This document shows positions 26,843 to 35,244 of a DNA stretch of 64,000 nucleotides, piece by piece. Below the pieces are notes generated by a model. That model was not told the DNA's origin and searched no databases. It was given only the letters and a program-made list of their open reading frames with translations. This stretch comes from JBBQVS01 sp964250805 (lineage in GTDB: Bacteria > Chloroflexota > Ktedonobacteria > Ktedonobacterales > Ktedonobacteraceae). Numbering within the stretch: position 1 is the first letter of the stretch; the number at the start of each line of letters is the position of its first letter. The translations under genes and the position numbers were made by a program. The stretch spans positions 1 to 64,000 of the forward strand of contig CAXUHG010000012.1 in the NCBI GenBank assembly GCA_964250805.1, read 5' to 3'.

Positions 26843-28000
26843 TCATTTCTTGAATGGCAGACTCAATCCGGGGTCTACATCGAGGTTAAGGCCGTGTCTC
26901 TCGCTCCTTGCGAGATGAAAAAACGCGGCTCCAGCGATCATTGCTGCATTGTCCGTGCAAAACTCAATTGGTGGATAGCGGAGTTGGACATGAAGCGGCT
27001 GCAACTCTTGCTCTATACGTTGCCGTAAACGAACATTCGCGGCGACGCCACCCGCAAGAACTACCTGCTTCACCTGATACTCCTGAGCGGCAAGGCGCGT
27101 TTTTACCGCCAGTACGTCTACAATCGCCTCTTGAAAACTTGCCGCAAGCAAGGGAACACTGGTTGGACCAGCCTCAGCAATCTGCGTTCCCACCCGCGTA
27201 TACCGACTTACCTGCTTGCCTTCATGTTGTGCGTTCTCAGTTGCGCCCTCCGCAAGATGCAACATGGCGGTCTTGAGGCCGCTGAAACTGAAATCGTAGG
27301 TGCCCCGCAACCATGCTCGCGGTAGGCGGTAAGCAGTATGGGCAAGTGCGGCGGGACGATGCTGCTGTAGCATCTCGTCTTCGGCCTGTTGCGCCGCCTT
27401 TTGAATCGCGGGGCCGCCGGGATAGTCAAGGCCAAGAATGCGAGCAACCTTATCGAACGCCTCACCCGCTGCGTCATCGCGCGTGTGTCCCAGCAATTCG
27501 TAGTCGCCATGCTCGCGCACAAGCACCAGTTCGCTATGCGCCCCCGATACCACCAGACAAGTCAATGGAAAAAGTGGGTCGCCCTCCTGATAGCTCCAAT
27601 TATTCTCGACTAGCGGTTGGGGCGCGACACCTCGTCGTAACCAGTTGGCATAGATATGAGCTTCAAGGTGATTCACACCGAGAAAGGGTAGGTTACGGGC
27701 AAGAGCCAGCGTCTTGCCAACCGTCAAGCCGACCAGTAGCGAACCTGCAAGTCCAGGGCCATAGGTCGCGGCAACTGCGTCTATCTCGTTCCATGAACAC
27801 CCTGATTGCTCTAGCGCGGTCTCGACTACGGGAAGTGCCGCCGCCAGTTGTTGACGCGACGCCACCTCTGGCACAACACCACCGTAGCGATTGTGAATAT
27901 CAATTTGTGAAGCTACAACGTTCGAGAGGAGCCAACGACCATCTTTGACGATGGAGGCACCCGTTTCGTCGCATGAGCTTTCAATACCAAGTACGAGCAT
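26843..28000 (-). CDS. tsaD: tRNA threonylcarbamoyl transferase TsaD
   Basis: Catalytic subunit that transfers threonylcarbamoyl from its AMP carrier to A37 of ANN-decoding tRNAs, working with TsaB and TsaE, both encoded just upstream. 385 residues, starting LVLGIESSCDETGASIV. The metal site HLEAH is present in LGVNHLEAHIYANW, followed by VSGAHSELVLV, AFDKVARILGLDYPGGP and VLAGGVAANVRLR. An insertion near residues 250-275 makes it longer than the usual ~340. Its ATG lies 18 bases from the rimI-like stop. Confidence 0.97.
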   Translation of the reverse strand: MLVLGIESSCDETGASIVKDGRWLLSNVVASQIDIHNRYGGVVPEVASRQQLAAALPVVETALEQSGCSWNEIDAVAATYGPGLAGSLLVGLTVGKTLALARNLPFLGVNHLEAHIYANWLRRGVAPQPLVENNWSYQEGDPLFPLTCLVVSGAHSELVLVREHGDYELLGHTRDDAAGEAFDKVARILGLDYPGGPAIQKAAQQAEDEMLQQHRPAALAHTAYRLPRAWLRGTYDFSFSGLKTAMLHLAEGATENAQHEGKQVSRYTRVGTQIAEAGPTSVPLLAASFQEAIVDVLAVKTRLAAQEYQVKQVVLAGGVAANVRLRQRIEQELQPLHVQLRYPPIEFCTDNAAMIAGAAFFHLARSERHGLNLDVDPGLSLPFKK

Positions 28001-28018
28001 AGACCTTATTTATACCTT

Positions 28019-28657
28019 TTATTGAGACTCTAACTTCTGATAAAGAGTCGCTTTCAAATCCTGAAATCTCTGTTTATACGCAGGCGAATTGATTTCATCG
28101 GTCCACATAATGACCGCATCTTCCTGATTATCACTATAATAGCGATGGCGCACACCGGCCTCGCGAAAGCCATATTTGCGATACAGATTTTGCGCGGTGT
28201 AGTTCGAGACACGAGCTTCGAGCGTGACCCATTTCGCACCAATGGTGTAGGCAATGTCAATCAAACTCACCAGCAGAAATTCGCCGAGGCCACGCCGCCG
28301 AAAACCTGGATGCGTCGCAATCGTCGTGATATGCGCCTCGTCAACCATCAACCACAGACCCGCGAAACCAATGATCGAGTCCAGTTCTGGCGATGGCGTA
28401 CTGATGGTAGAGCGGCTAGGCAGCAGAGAGAGCGGAAACAGGCGACTTCTACGCGGCTTCTCGGCTTCCTGTGGCGGCACCGTTGCACGTTCTTCCGCGA
28501 TAAGTTTGTCGCGCAAAACGATATAGTGCGCCCAGCGGTTATCTTGTAGCTCCTTACGATAGGCACTGGGCGGCCATGTCGATGGATAGGCTAGACGTTC
28601 GATCTCGACAACACGAGGCACATCGCTCATGGTCATTTGGTCAATGGCGTACCGCAC
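28019..28657 (-). CDS. rimI: RimI-like ribosomal-protein alanine acetyltransferase
   Basis: GNAT acetyltransferase placed between tsaB and tsaD, the usual setting of RimI, which acetylates the N-terminus of ribosomal protein S18. It has MTMSDVPRVVEIERLAY, the acetyl-CoA loop HPGFRRRGLGEFLLVSL and EARVSNYTAQNLYRKYGFRE (read as EARVSNYTAQ and NLYRKYGF). A Pro/Ser/Arg-rich insertion of about 40 residues (AEERATVPPQEAEKPRRS onward) interrupts the domain. The start is unsure: GTG 28657, with GGGAAG upstream, overlaps tsaB by 17 bases; ATG 28636 follows the tsaB stop; the frame is open to 28711. Protein substrate is inferred from context. Confidence 0.88.
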   Translation of the reverse strand: MRYAIDQMTMSDVPRVVEIERLAYPSTWPPSAYRKELQDNRWAHYIVLRDKLIAEERATVPPQEAEKPRRSRLFPLSLLPSRSTISTPSPELDSIIGFAGLWLMVDEAHITTIATHPGFRRRGLGEFLLVSLIDIAYTIGAKWVTLEARVSNYTAQNLYRKYGFREAGVRHRYYSDNQEDAVIMWTDEINSPAYKQRFQDLKATLYQKLESQ

Positions 28658-29477
28658 CTTCTTCCCTTTCTGTACTACTTTGACCCGTAGGTCGCGGCGA
28701 TGGAGAACCAAGCAGTGGTCGTTTTTTCGTACTTGTGGTGATTGAAGGACGCCGCAAGTAGAGCGGTTCGAGTAACAATGGGTCGTCTACTCTTCCCTCT
28801 TGCCAACGTTGAAAGGCAAGAGCGGCGAGTACACTAGCATGGCGTGTTGACTGCGCATTATTTACAAAGAGACTCTGTTCAGGTAGCTGCTCATAGAGTG
28901 CTTGCTGCGCCTCGCTACTTAGCTCGCCACAAAAAAGAATTTCCGGCTCTCGATGTCCTATTACTGGAATGCCCGTTGAGTTACGCGCCTGATCCTGTGC
29001 AAAGGCAGCCAGTTGCATAGGAGAGAAAATGCCGTAGTCGCCAAGTTGTCTCAGGACTCCACTTACACTTCGCCGATTCGTTATATGGGGTATGGCGCGA
29101 TAACAGGCGGCGTATAATTCTGACCGCCCTGCCTCCATCACTGCACACAGAACGTGCGGCGATTGCTGTTGCTGTGCCGCGATGACATCGAGTGTACTGA
29201 TACCTAGCAGTGGCTTTTGGAGCGTGAAGGCCAGCGTCTTCGCGGTTGCCAGTGCTACGCGTACACCATTGAACGAGCCTGGACCAGTCGCAACGGCAAT
29301 ACCATCTAACTCTGGCATAGCAATGTCGCATTCACGTAGGAGACGTTGAATGCGTTCGAGCAACTCTACACTATGGTTATTGTTAATATGCCATGTGTAT
29401 TCGCCGTATACATCGTCTTCAGAACAAAGGGCGATGCTGGCACGGCGATTAGAAGTATCGAGAGCAAGTAATAGCAT
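28641..29477 (-). CDS. tsaB: tRNA threonylcarbamoyladenosine protein TsaB
   Basis: Non-catalytic partner of TsaD in t6A synthesis. 278 residues, starting LLLALDTSNRRASIALC, with VATGPGSFNGVRVALATAK (read as VATGPGSFNG) and LLGISTLDVIAA, the typical TsaB blocks. The C-terminal 40 residues are low complexity. It lies three bases from the tsaE stop and overlaps rimI, which points to translational coupling in a tsaE-tsaB-rimI-tsaD operon. Confidence 0.95.
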   Translation of the reverse strand: MLLLALDTSNRRASIALCSEDDVYGEYTWHINNNHSVELLERIQRLLRECDIAMPELDGIAVATGPGSFNGVRVALATAKTLAFTLQKPLLGISTLDVIAAQQQQSPHVLCAVMEAGRSELYAACYRAIPHITNRRSVSGVLRQLGDYGIFSPMQLAAFAQDQARNSTGIPVIGHREPEILFCGELSSEAQQALYEQLPEQSLFVNNAQSTRHASVLAALAFQRWQEGRVDDPLLLEPLYLRRPSITTSTKKRPLLGSPSPRPTGQSSTEREEGAVRH

Positions 29478-29480
29478 AAA

Positions 29481-30005
29481 TTAACTGTTTTTCTGAAATT
29501 GCCGCAAGAGTTCGGAATAGTAGGCTCCCGTTGCGGTAAATAGGAAATCGCGCCCTGTCTCGCCATGCGGACTTATGTTAATAGTTAGCCGCTCAGGAAC
29601 CCACAGGCCATCCGCTTTATCAGCCCACTCAACAACGCACACTCCATTACTATCATAGAAGTAATCTTCAAATCCCAGGTCTATAATTTCTTCTGGCTCA
29701 TCCAGTCGGTATAGATCGAAATGATAGAGCGCGAGCTTTGATGTTCGTGTCGTGCCATACTGTTTCTGAGTGGGCGTGGCTATCGAACGAGCAGAAGACG
29801 TGTATTCTTTCAAAAGCGTAAACGTAGGGCTGGTGATTGTTTCAGTAATGCCCATACCCTGCGCTAAGCCCTGTGTGAAGGTCGTTTTCCCCATGCCAAG
29901 CTGCCCATTCAACAGAAGCAGTTCTCCGCCGCGCACCAGTTCGCCCAGATGCACACCAAGGCTTTGCGTCTGAGCAGAACTGGAACTGACGATATGCAGT
30001 GTCAT
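29481..30005 (-). CDS. tsaE: tRNA threonylcarbamoyladenosine ATPase TsaE
   Basis: P-loop ATPase of the t6A complex. Walker A is LNGQLGMGKTTFTQGL; SPTFTLLKEY and VVEWADK follow as in the family. About 174 residues from ATG 30005, which is the family-like start (MTLHIVSSSS); the frame is open to 30095 but the extra 30 residues have no counterpart. An insertion around SSARSIATPTQKQYG lengthens the usual ~150-residue protein. First gene of the t6A operon. Confidence 0.94.
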   Translation of the reverse strand: MTLHIVSSSSAQTQSLGVHLGELVRGGELLLLNGQLGMGKTTFTQGLAQGMGITETITSPTFTLLKEYTSSARSIATPTQKQYGTTRTSKLALYHFDLYRLDEPEEIIDLGFEDYFYDSNGVCVVEWADKADGLWVPERLTINISPHGETGRDFLFTATGAYYSELLRQFQKNS

Positions 30006-30120
30006 TACGTCTTCTGATTGTGTGCCCTCGGTCACGATACTACCTTCAAACACAGTATACACCCCTACGTTTCGTTGTTTGTGAGCGTTCCCCATTATAA
30101 CACACCCACGCTACCTCTTC

Positions 30121-30615
30121 TCAACGAAGTTTCGAGCCACAACTGCGGCAGTAGAGCGCGTTGGTACGAACAGGTTGTCCACAGTGCGGACATGGCTGCA
30201 TCTGTGCGGCTCCACTGGGTGTCTGCTGTTGTGGGCGTGTAGGTGGAACAGGTTGCGACACAGGCTGTGAGGTTGGGGGTGGCTCATAGTTCGTCGTCGG
30301 TGCTGGTGCGAATTGGTCGGCTGGGTACGACTCGCTTTTGATCTCTTGCAGTTGTGTCTCACGTTTGCGTGCATCAGAATCTAGCTCTTGAATGCTAGCA
30401 CACAGGCGCGAGAGTTGTGCATCAGTTAATGCTCCCTGCTGATACAGGTTCATCGCCACAGTACCAAGTTCGTCCAGAAGCTTCTGTCTCTGCTCCCACA
30501 GTTTGTCTAGCTCCGTCTGTTTGCTGCGAAGGCGTAGCTGCTTCTGCGCCTCCCAGCTTGTGCGACTGACGGCGGTATTCATAAAGTTTTTCGCCGACTC
30601 TACAAAGTCACTCAT
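30121..30615 (-). CDS. Coiled-coil zinc-ribbon protein
   Basis: 164-residue hypothetical protein. The N-terminal half is a charged helix/coiled coil (ELDKLWEQRQKLLDELG), then a Pro/Gln/Thr-rich linker, and a C-terminal zinc ribbon with CPHCGQ and CRSCGSKLR. No enzyme motif. ATG 30615 has a full GGAGGA site nine bases upstream; the frame is open to 30675 without one. It lies between tsaE and yraN on the same strand. Function unknown; zinc-ribbon plus coiled coil suggests a protein-protein adaptor. Confidence 0.85.
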   Translation of the reverse strand: MSDFVESAKNFMNTAVSRTSWEAQKQLRLRSKQTELDKLWEQRQKLLDELGTVAMNLYQQGALTDAQLSRLCASIQELDSDARKRETQLQEIKSESYPADQFAPAPTTNYEPPPTSQPVSQPVPPTRPQQQTPSGAAQMQPCPHCGQPVRTNALYCRSCGSKLR

Positions 30616-30634
30616 TGTATGTCCTCCATTTATA

Positions 30635-31021
30635 TTATCCCTGTACGGCGTGTTGATACACGCGAATCTCTTCAAAACGCCCGCTTGCGCTCAGTTGGAC
30701 GGCGACGACATCAATACGCCACGAGCACTCGGAACAGGCGTGGAGGTCCAGATAGTAGGTCGCCACCTGCACAATTTTCTGCTGCTTGCGCGGTGTCACC
30801 GCCTCTTCCGGCAAACCATAAGTATTGCCTCTACGCGTCTTGACCTCGATAAAAACCAGGTCGCTGCCTTCTTCCGCAATCAGGTCGATTTCGCCATGCC
30901 GACAGCGAAAGTTGCGCTCTATGATAGAGTAGCCCTGTCGCGCTAGCTCCTCTGCCGCCAAACGCTCGCCGGTGCGACCAAGCCCTTGCCGTGCCGCCTT
31001 TGGCGTTTTAGATGTGCCCAT
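30635..31021 (-). CDS. YraN/UPF0102 family putative endonuclease
   Basis: 128-residue protein of the YraN family, which has a Holliday-junction-resolvase-like PD-(D/E)XK fold. The site is visible: GEIDLIAEE, then VFIEVKTRR. GRTGERLAAEELARQGY and VTPRKQQKIVQVATYYL are family blocks. Usual length. Its cellular role is not established in bacteria generally. It is 19 bases upstream of the zinc-ribbon gene and diverges from the hydrolase at 31337 across a gapped palindrome. Confidence 0.94.
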   Translation of the reverse strand: MGTSKTPKAARQGLGRTGERLAAEELARQGYSIIERNFRCRHGEIDLIAEEGSDLVFIEVKTRRGNTYGLPEEAVTPRKQQKIVQVATYYLDLHACSECSWRIDVVAVQLSASGRFEEIRVYQHAVQG

Positions 31022-31129
31022 GCTATCTATCCCTATTCCCTCTTCCTATTATTACGTAGTTTGTTTGTGGATGTTGTAGTATGTTGATTATACTCTTGCA
31101 TGTACGAAGATGCATACAGTAACATAGTT

Positions 31130-31320
31130 GTAGGGACCGATTTATCGCGTCCAGGGGGTGGGAGGGCACACGTCACCACACAGAATCGCCACCCACGCGT
31201 TGCCCCACCCCCTGGANNNNNNNNNNTCCCCGGCCCGGGGGGGGGCCCCCCCCCCCCCACCCCCCCCCCCCCCCCCCCCGCCGGCCCCCCCCCCCGAGGA
31301 CGCGATAAATCGGTCCCTAC
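31130..31320. repeat. GGGACC-family palindrome with assembly gap
   Basis: Arms GTAGGGACCGATTTATCGCG...TCC at 31130 and the reverse complement ending at 31320. The left interior (GGGCACACGTCACCAC, CCACCCACGCGTTGCCCC) matches copies at 21030 and 25722. Ten N and a run of C follow. It fills the 315-base divergent gap between yraN and the hydrolase; no gene is seen there. Confidence 0.92.
31217..31226. other. Assembly gap (10 N)
   Basis: Ten N at the centre of the palindrome at 31130-31320, followed by a C homopolymer-like tract to about 31295. Confidence 1.
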
Positions 31321-31336
31321 CGAAGGAAGTGCAATC

Positions 31337-32101
31337 ATGACAGGACAACTTGTTTTTATTCATGGCTCAGGTGATAGTGGGCGCATCTGGCGTTTCCAGC
31401 TTGAGCATTTCGGTTCACAGCACGCTCTCGCGCTCGATTTGCCTGGGCATGGAGGGCGACCCGATACGCTTTCAGCGGAGGCGACCGTTCAAGATTACAC
31501 ACACTCAGCCTACGAGATAGTAATGCAAGAGCTACATCTGTCGACGCCAATTATCGTCGGTCATTCGCTTGGCGGCGCGATAGCCCTAACGATGGCACTG
31601 GACTATGGCAAAGAGCTAGGTGGCATCATTTTAATTGGTACGGGAGCGCGTCTGCGTGTCCTCCCTAGCATCCTAACAGACGCGAAAACCTCGCCAGAAG
31701 CGGCTCGTACTACGTTATCGAAGTTCGCTCTGTCACCCACGAACGAAGCTACGATGACACAGAGCGTACTCAAAGAGCAGGATGCCCTAAGTTCAACCAT
31801 TCTCTATCGTGACCTTGCAGCATGCAATATTTTCGATATTATGTCACGGCTATACGAAATATCTTTACCTACTTTGATTATTTGTGGCGCGGAAGACCGT
31901 TTGACTCCTAGAAAGTACAGTGAGTACCTGCATCAACACATTCCGCATTCGACGCTACAGATTATTGCAGAAGCTGGTCACTATGTAATGCGCGAACAGC
32001 CAGAGCGAGTAAATCAGGCGATTGAAGCTTGGTTGCAAGGTCATTTATCAGAGGATCAGGGCACCCGCAAGGGGATGCCCCTCCCATACGACGTGCTGTG
32101 A
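31337..32101 (+). CDS. Alpha/beta hydrolase
   Basis: 254-residue alpha/beta-hydrolase. HGSGDSGRIWRFQLEHF forms the oxyanion region, LALDLPGHGGR the following strand, GHSLGG the nucleophile elbow with its Ser, GAEDRLTPRK the acid and AGHYVMREQPERVN the catalytic His. Substrate unknown. ATG 31337 with GAAGGAAG upstream is the start; an open frame runs back through the palindrome and gap but is not real. Unusually, the last 14 codons (from QGTRKGMPLP on) are written by the left arm of the palindrome at 32057, which suggests an element replaced or extended the original C-terminus. Confidence 0.92.
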   Translation: MTGQLVFIHGSGDSGRIWRFQLEHFGSQHALALDLPGHGGRPDTLSAEATVQDYTHSAYEIVMQELHLSTPIIVGHSLGGAIALTMALDYGKELGGIILIGTGARLRVLPSILTDAKTSPEAARTTLSKFALSPTNEATMTQSVLKEQDALSSTILYRDLAACNIFDIMSRLYEISLPTLIICGAEDRLTPRKYSEYLHQHIPHSTLQIIAEAGHYVMREQPERVNQAIEAWLQGHLSEDQGTRKGMPLPYDVL

Positions 32102-32146
32102 TGTGCTATTTCGTGTATGGAAGGGCATCCCCTTGCGGGTGCCCTG
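32057..32146. repeat. GGGCACCCGC-family palindrome
   Basis: CAGGGCACCCGCAAGGGGAT...CCATACGA is matched by GTATGG...ATCCCCTTGCGGGTGCCCTG ending at 32146. The left arm lies inside the 3' end of the hydrolase gene. A similar arm occurs at 35055, and a partial one at 42957. Confidence 0.92.
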
Positions 32147-32309
32147 GCTTGGTTGATATCCCCCTCGACGCACTAAGCCTGTTCATGTTACAATGGCAAA
32201 AACACTTCCAGAGCAAACCTCTCATCCTAGGCACAGGAATAGAGTGCGGATAGAGCGTATTCGAGAATAGACGTAGCTGAAAGACGAACAGATTAGGAGA
32301 GAGATTGAT

Positions 32310-33071
32310 ATGTCAGGTCATTCAAAATGGGCACAAATTCGCCGTTCAAAGGGCGTGAACGATTCTCGCAGAGGACAGTTGTTTACCCGACTAGGCCGTG
32401 AAATCGTCGTCGCGGTACGTGAGGGCGGTGGTGGCGACCCAGATGCTAATTTCCGTCTCCGCATGGCGGTGCAACATGCGCGTGATGCAAACATGCCAAT
32501 GGACAACATTGATCGCACCATCAAACGTGCCCTCGGCGGTTCGGAAGATAACAACCTTGAAGAGATTACCTACGAAGGTTACGGTCCTGGTGGAACGGCG
32601 ATGCTCGTACAGACGCTGACCGAGAATCGCAACCGTACCGTTGCTGAGGTTCGCAACGCCTTCAACCGCAACGGTGGAAACATGGGTGAAAACGGGTGCG
32701 TTGATTGGCTGTTCGAGTCTAAAGGTGTCATCGAGATAGACTTGCAGGGACGTGACCCCGACGAGGTTTCGCTAGAGGCACTCGATCTTGGTGCCGACGA
32801 CGTAGAGCCACCAAATGCTGACGACGAAACGTTAATTATCTACACTGATCCTACCGAGGTCGAGCAGGTCGGCAAGGCACTGGAAGAACACAACTACAAG
32901 GTACTGAAGTCCGAGGCAACGATGGTGCCTAAGACCCGAATCGAGCTTTCTGATGAGAAACAGGCGCACCAGTTTATTCGCCTGACAGAGAAACTCGAAG
33001 ACCTTGACGATGTACAGAACGTGTATTCAAATGCAGACTTCCCAGAGGAATTTGCATCCTCCTACGCGTAA
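32310..33071 (+). CDS. YebC/PmpR-family transcriptional regulator
   Basis: 253-residue YebC/TACO1 family protein: MSGHSKWAQIRRSKGVND, LFTRLGREI, YEGYGPGGTA, NRTVAEVRNAFNRNGGNMGE and a C-terminal ESKG..EI domain. The family has been described as DNA-binding regulators and, more recently, as factors that relieve ribosome stalling; which applies here cannot be told. ATG 32310 has AGGAGAGAG upstream. Gene order yebC-ruvC-(insertion)-ruvA matches the common yebC-ruvCAB neighbourhood. Confidence 0.96.
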   Translation: MSGHSKWAQIRRSKGVNDSRRGQLFTRLGREIVVAVREGGGGDPDANFRLRMAVQHARDANMPMDNIDRTIKRALGGSEDNNLEEITYEGYGPGGTAMLVQTLTENRNRTVAEVRNAFNRNGGNMGENGCVDWLFESKGVIEIDLQGRDPDEVSLEALDLGADDVEPPNADDETLIIYTDPTEVEQVGKALEEHNYKVLKSEATMVPKTRIELSDEKQAHQFIRLTEKLEDLDDVQNVYSNADFPEEFASSYA

Positions 33072-33124
33072 CCTAGATGATATATACAATAAACGAGAAC
33101 GGCGAGAGAAAGGAGGCAATGCGT

Positions 33125-33655
33125 ATGAGCAATACGTCCAATCTCTCGCCTCCCCATCGGATTGCGCTAGGTATTGATCCGGGGACGGCTATTGTCGGGT
33201 ATGCGGTAGTGATGGCGAAGGGCAGTGAACTGCAGATGATTACCTGTGATGTTGTGACAACTCCTGCGAAAATGCCGCTCGCACAACGCCTACAAATTAT
33301 TTATGAGAAGCTCAGCACAATTATCGCCACCTATAAGCCGAATGAAGCGGCAATGGAAGAACTGTTTTTCGCGAAGAATGCACGCACTGCGATGACCGTT
33401 GGTCAAGCACGCGGCGTTGCCATGCTTGCGCTCGCGAATGGTGGTCTCTCCGTCGCGGAATACACGCCAATGCAGGTCAAGCAGGCTGTGACGGGCTACG
33501 GCAGCGCGAATAAAGATCAGGTGGGAGAGATGGTGCGTATTCTACTCAAGCTCGACAAGGTGCCGCGACCAGATGACGCCGCTGACGCTGCCGCCGTTGC
33601 CATCTGCCACCTGAACACGCTACCATATCCCACCTTGCTTTCAGGTTTACGTTAA
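33125..33655 (+). CDS. ruvC: Holliday junction resolvase RuvC
   Basis: Endonuclease that resolves Holliday junctions with RuvAB. 176 residues. The RNase H-like site is intact: first Asp in LGIDPGTAIVGY, Glu in AAMEELFF, Asp pair in PDDAADAAAVAICH. QARGVAMLALANGG and YTPMQVKQAVTGYG are family blocks. ATG 33125 is chosen because AGGAGG is eight bases upstream; ATG 33119 would sit only two bases from it, and the frame is open to 33077. Confidence 0.96.
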   Translation: MSNTSNLSPPHRIALGIDPGTAIVGYAVVMAKGSELQMITCDVVTTPAKMPLAQRLQIIYEKLSTIIATYKPNEAAMEELFFAKNARTAMTVGQARGVAMLALANGGLSVAEYTPMQVKQAVTGYGSANKDQVGEMVRILLKLDKVPRPDDAADAAAVAICHLNTLPYPTLLSGLR

Positions 33656-33937
33656 TGAAGTATTCAGGGATGTAATAATACGATTGAAAGGCAGACTTGC
33701 CTATGCCCTAAACATAAAGGACTCAAAAGTTAAACTTCTAAAAGGCTACACCGAAGTCTTAGAACAATGGAATAGAAAGCAAAACAACACTAACGGTAAA
33801 AAGAAGACTAGCCGCAAAACTGTAGAGACAGCTTAGAGTAAATATGCTAGAATACGGAAACGAGAGTGAAAATACTACGGTATAATAGCGGTTATAGATT
33901 GTGCTTAATTAGTTAGAGCTAAAGGACGAAACAAGCT
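33656..33937. other. AT-rich insertion region after ruvC
   Basis: 282 bases of clearly lower GC than the surroundings. One frame is open from within ruvC to a TAG at 33834-33836 and reads Lys/Asn-rich (KVKLLKGYTEVLEQWNRK), but it has no ATG and no good ribosome site. With the coiled-coil gene that follows it separates ruvC from ruvA. Confidence 0.5.
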
Positions 33938-34300
33938 ATGCCAACCCTTGAAGAACGACTACAAGCCCTCGAACAAGAGCACACTCAACTCAAGAAAACA
34001 ACCGAGTTACAAACTATTGCAATAGGCGCATTAGCGAACAAATTCACATTGGAACAACTAAACGAGGAGTACAATCGAATTTTTGATGCACTTATGGCTC
34101 ATGACCGTTTTACCAATGAACAACTTGCCGAACTGAGAGAACAACAAACCCAACAAGACGGTAAGATTGTCGGACTACAAACCGAAATGCGCCAGCGTTT
34201 CACCGAGCAGGACAACAAATTTGTCAGGTTGGAAACCACACAAGCAGAACATACAACATTGCTTAAACAAATTCTCACACTCTTATCAGAAAGACAATGA
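33938..34300 (+). CDS. Small coiled-coil protein inserted between ruvC and ruvA
   Basis: 120-residue, highly charged Gln/Glu/Leu-rich protein predicted to be nearly all coiled coil, with repeats such as LEERLQALEQEHTQLKK, RFTNEQLAELREQQTQQDGK and MRQRFTEQDNKFVRLE. No Cys, no membrane segment. Its base composition is lower in GC than that of its neighbours and it breaks up the usual ruvC-ruvA pair, so it was probably acquired. ATG 33938 has AAAGGACG upstream. Similar short coiled-coil proteins can occur in multicopy in bacterial genomes; a role cannot be given. Confidence 0.8.
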   Translation: MPTLEERLQALEQEHTQLKKTTELQTIAIGALANKFTLEQLNEEYNRIFDALMAHDRFTNEQLAELREQQTQQDGKIVGLQTEMRQRFTEQDNKFVRLETTQAEHTTLLKQILTLLSERQ

Positions 34301-34418
34301 AAAGTTGACAGCAGATAACAACGGACAACCACATACATAATGGACGAGAAACCCAAAAACTAACAGGAGACAAGCATTATAAACAACACTAATACTCCCC
34401 CAGAAAGTATCTACTATA

Positions 34419-35009
34419 ATGATTACTGGTATTCATGGAACGCTTGAAGCAAGTAAAGCCGATGCGGTTATTCTCCGCGTTGGAGGCTTCAGTATACGGG
34501 TGGCTGTTCCTTCCTCAGCATTAGCACGTCTGAACGAGCAGGGAATGGAAGTCTCGCTCTACACGCATTTTCACATGCGCGAAGATGGTATCGCGCTCTA
34601 TGGTTTTCTCGATGAGCAGGACCGCAACGCCTTCGAGCAGTTAATTGCGGTGAGCGGTGTCGGTCCCAAAGTAGCTCTCGCACTTCTGTCGGTGATGGAT
34701 GCGCCAACGCTCTATAAAGCAGTCGCGGATGAAGATGTACAACGTCTCGGCCTGGCTCCCGGCGTGGGCAAACGCCTTGCTTCGCGGCTAGTGCTTGAGA
34801 TGAAAGTGAAATTGCCCACACTTCCAACAACAGGTGCGGTTGGAGCCACTGCTGGCAATAGAATTCAGACGGAGGTACTGGAAGCACTGCTAGGCTTAGG
34901 CTACTCTCCAGCAGAGGCACAGGCGGCACTTGCAAAGATTCCACAGGATCAGGCGATGACGCTTGAGCAGCAAGTAACGTTCGCCCTGCGCTCTTTTTCG
35001 CGCAAATAA
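34419..35009 (+). CDS. ruvA: Holliday junction DNA helicase subunit RuvA
   Basis: 196-residue junction-binding tetramer subunit that loads RuvB. The N-terminal OB fold (MITGIHGTLEASKADAVILR), the helix-hairpin-helix segments LIAVSGVGPKVALALLS and LGLAPGVGKRLASRLVLEMK (split LGLAPGVGKRLASR, LVLEMK) and the C-terminal UBA-like domain LGLGYSPAEAQAALAK are all present. No ruvB follows in this window; the next plus-strand gene is unrelated. Ribosome site upstream is weak. Confidence 0.96.
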   Translation: MITGIHGTLEASKADAVILRVGGFSIRVAVPSSALARLNEQGMEVSLYTHFHMREDGIALYGFLDEQDRNAFEQLIAVSGVGPKVALALLSVMDAPTLYKAVADEDVQRLGLAPGVGKRLASRLVLEMKVKLPTLPTTGAVGATAGNRIQTEVLEALLGLGYSPAEAQAALAKIPQDQAMTLEQQVTFALRSFSRK

Positions 35010-35054
35010 CCTTGTATAGTAGGAAGATATCAGATTCCGTTGGAGGGAAGGAAC

Positions 35055-35146
35055 GGACGCCCACAAGGGGCTACCCTACTATATGACACTCTTGCGTGCT
35101 TCGCACGCTCTGGAAAGTATAGTAGGGTAGCCCCTTGTGGGCGTCC
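35055..35146. repeat. GGACGCCCACAAGGGG palindrome
   Basis: GGACGCCCACAAGGGGCTAC...CCTACTATA pairs with TATAGTAGGGTAG...CTTGTGGGCGTCC ending at 35146; an inner GCGTGC-TTC-GCACGC hairpin caps it. The arm resembles the one at 32057. It lies after ruvA and before the next gene. Confidence 0.9.
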
Positions 35147-35244
35147 ATCGTATCTATACCTTTCTTGCTATTTTTGAACTGTATTGACCACAAGGGTCTT
35201 CATGTCCCTTATTTATTTAATAATATGAGAAAGAGTGTGAAAGT

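Noticed and set aside
33684..33836. 50-codon Lys/Asn-rich open frame after ruvC
   Set aside because: Only a TTG start with a poorly spaced site; low-GC sequence gives such composition by chance. Mentioned as part of the AT-rich region.
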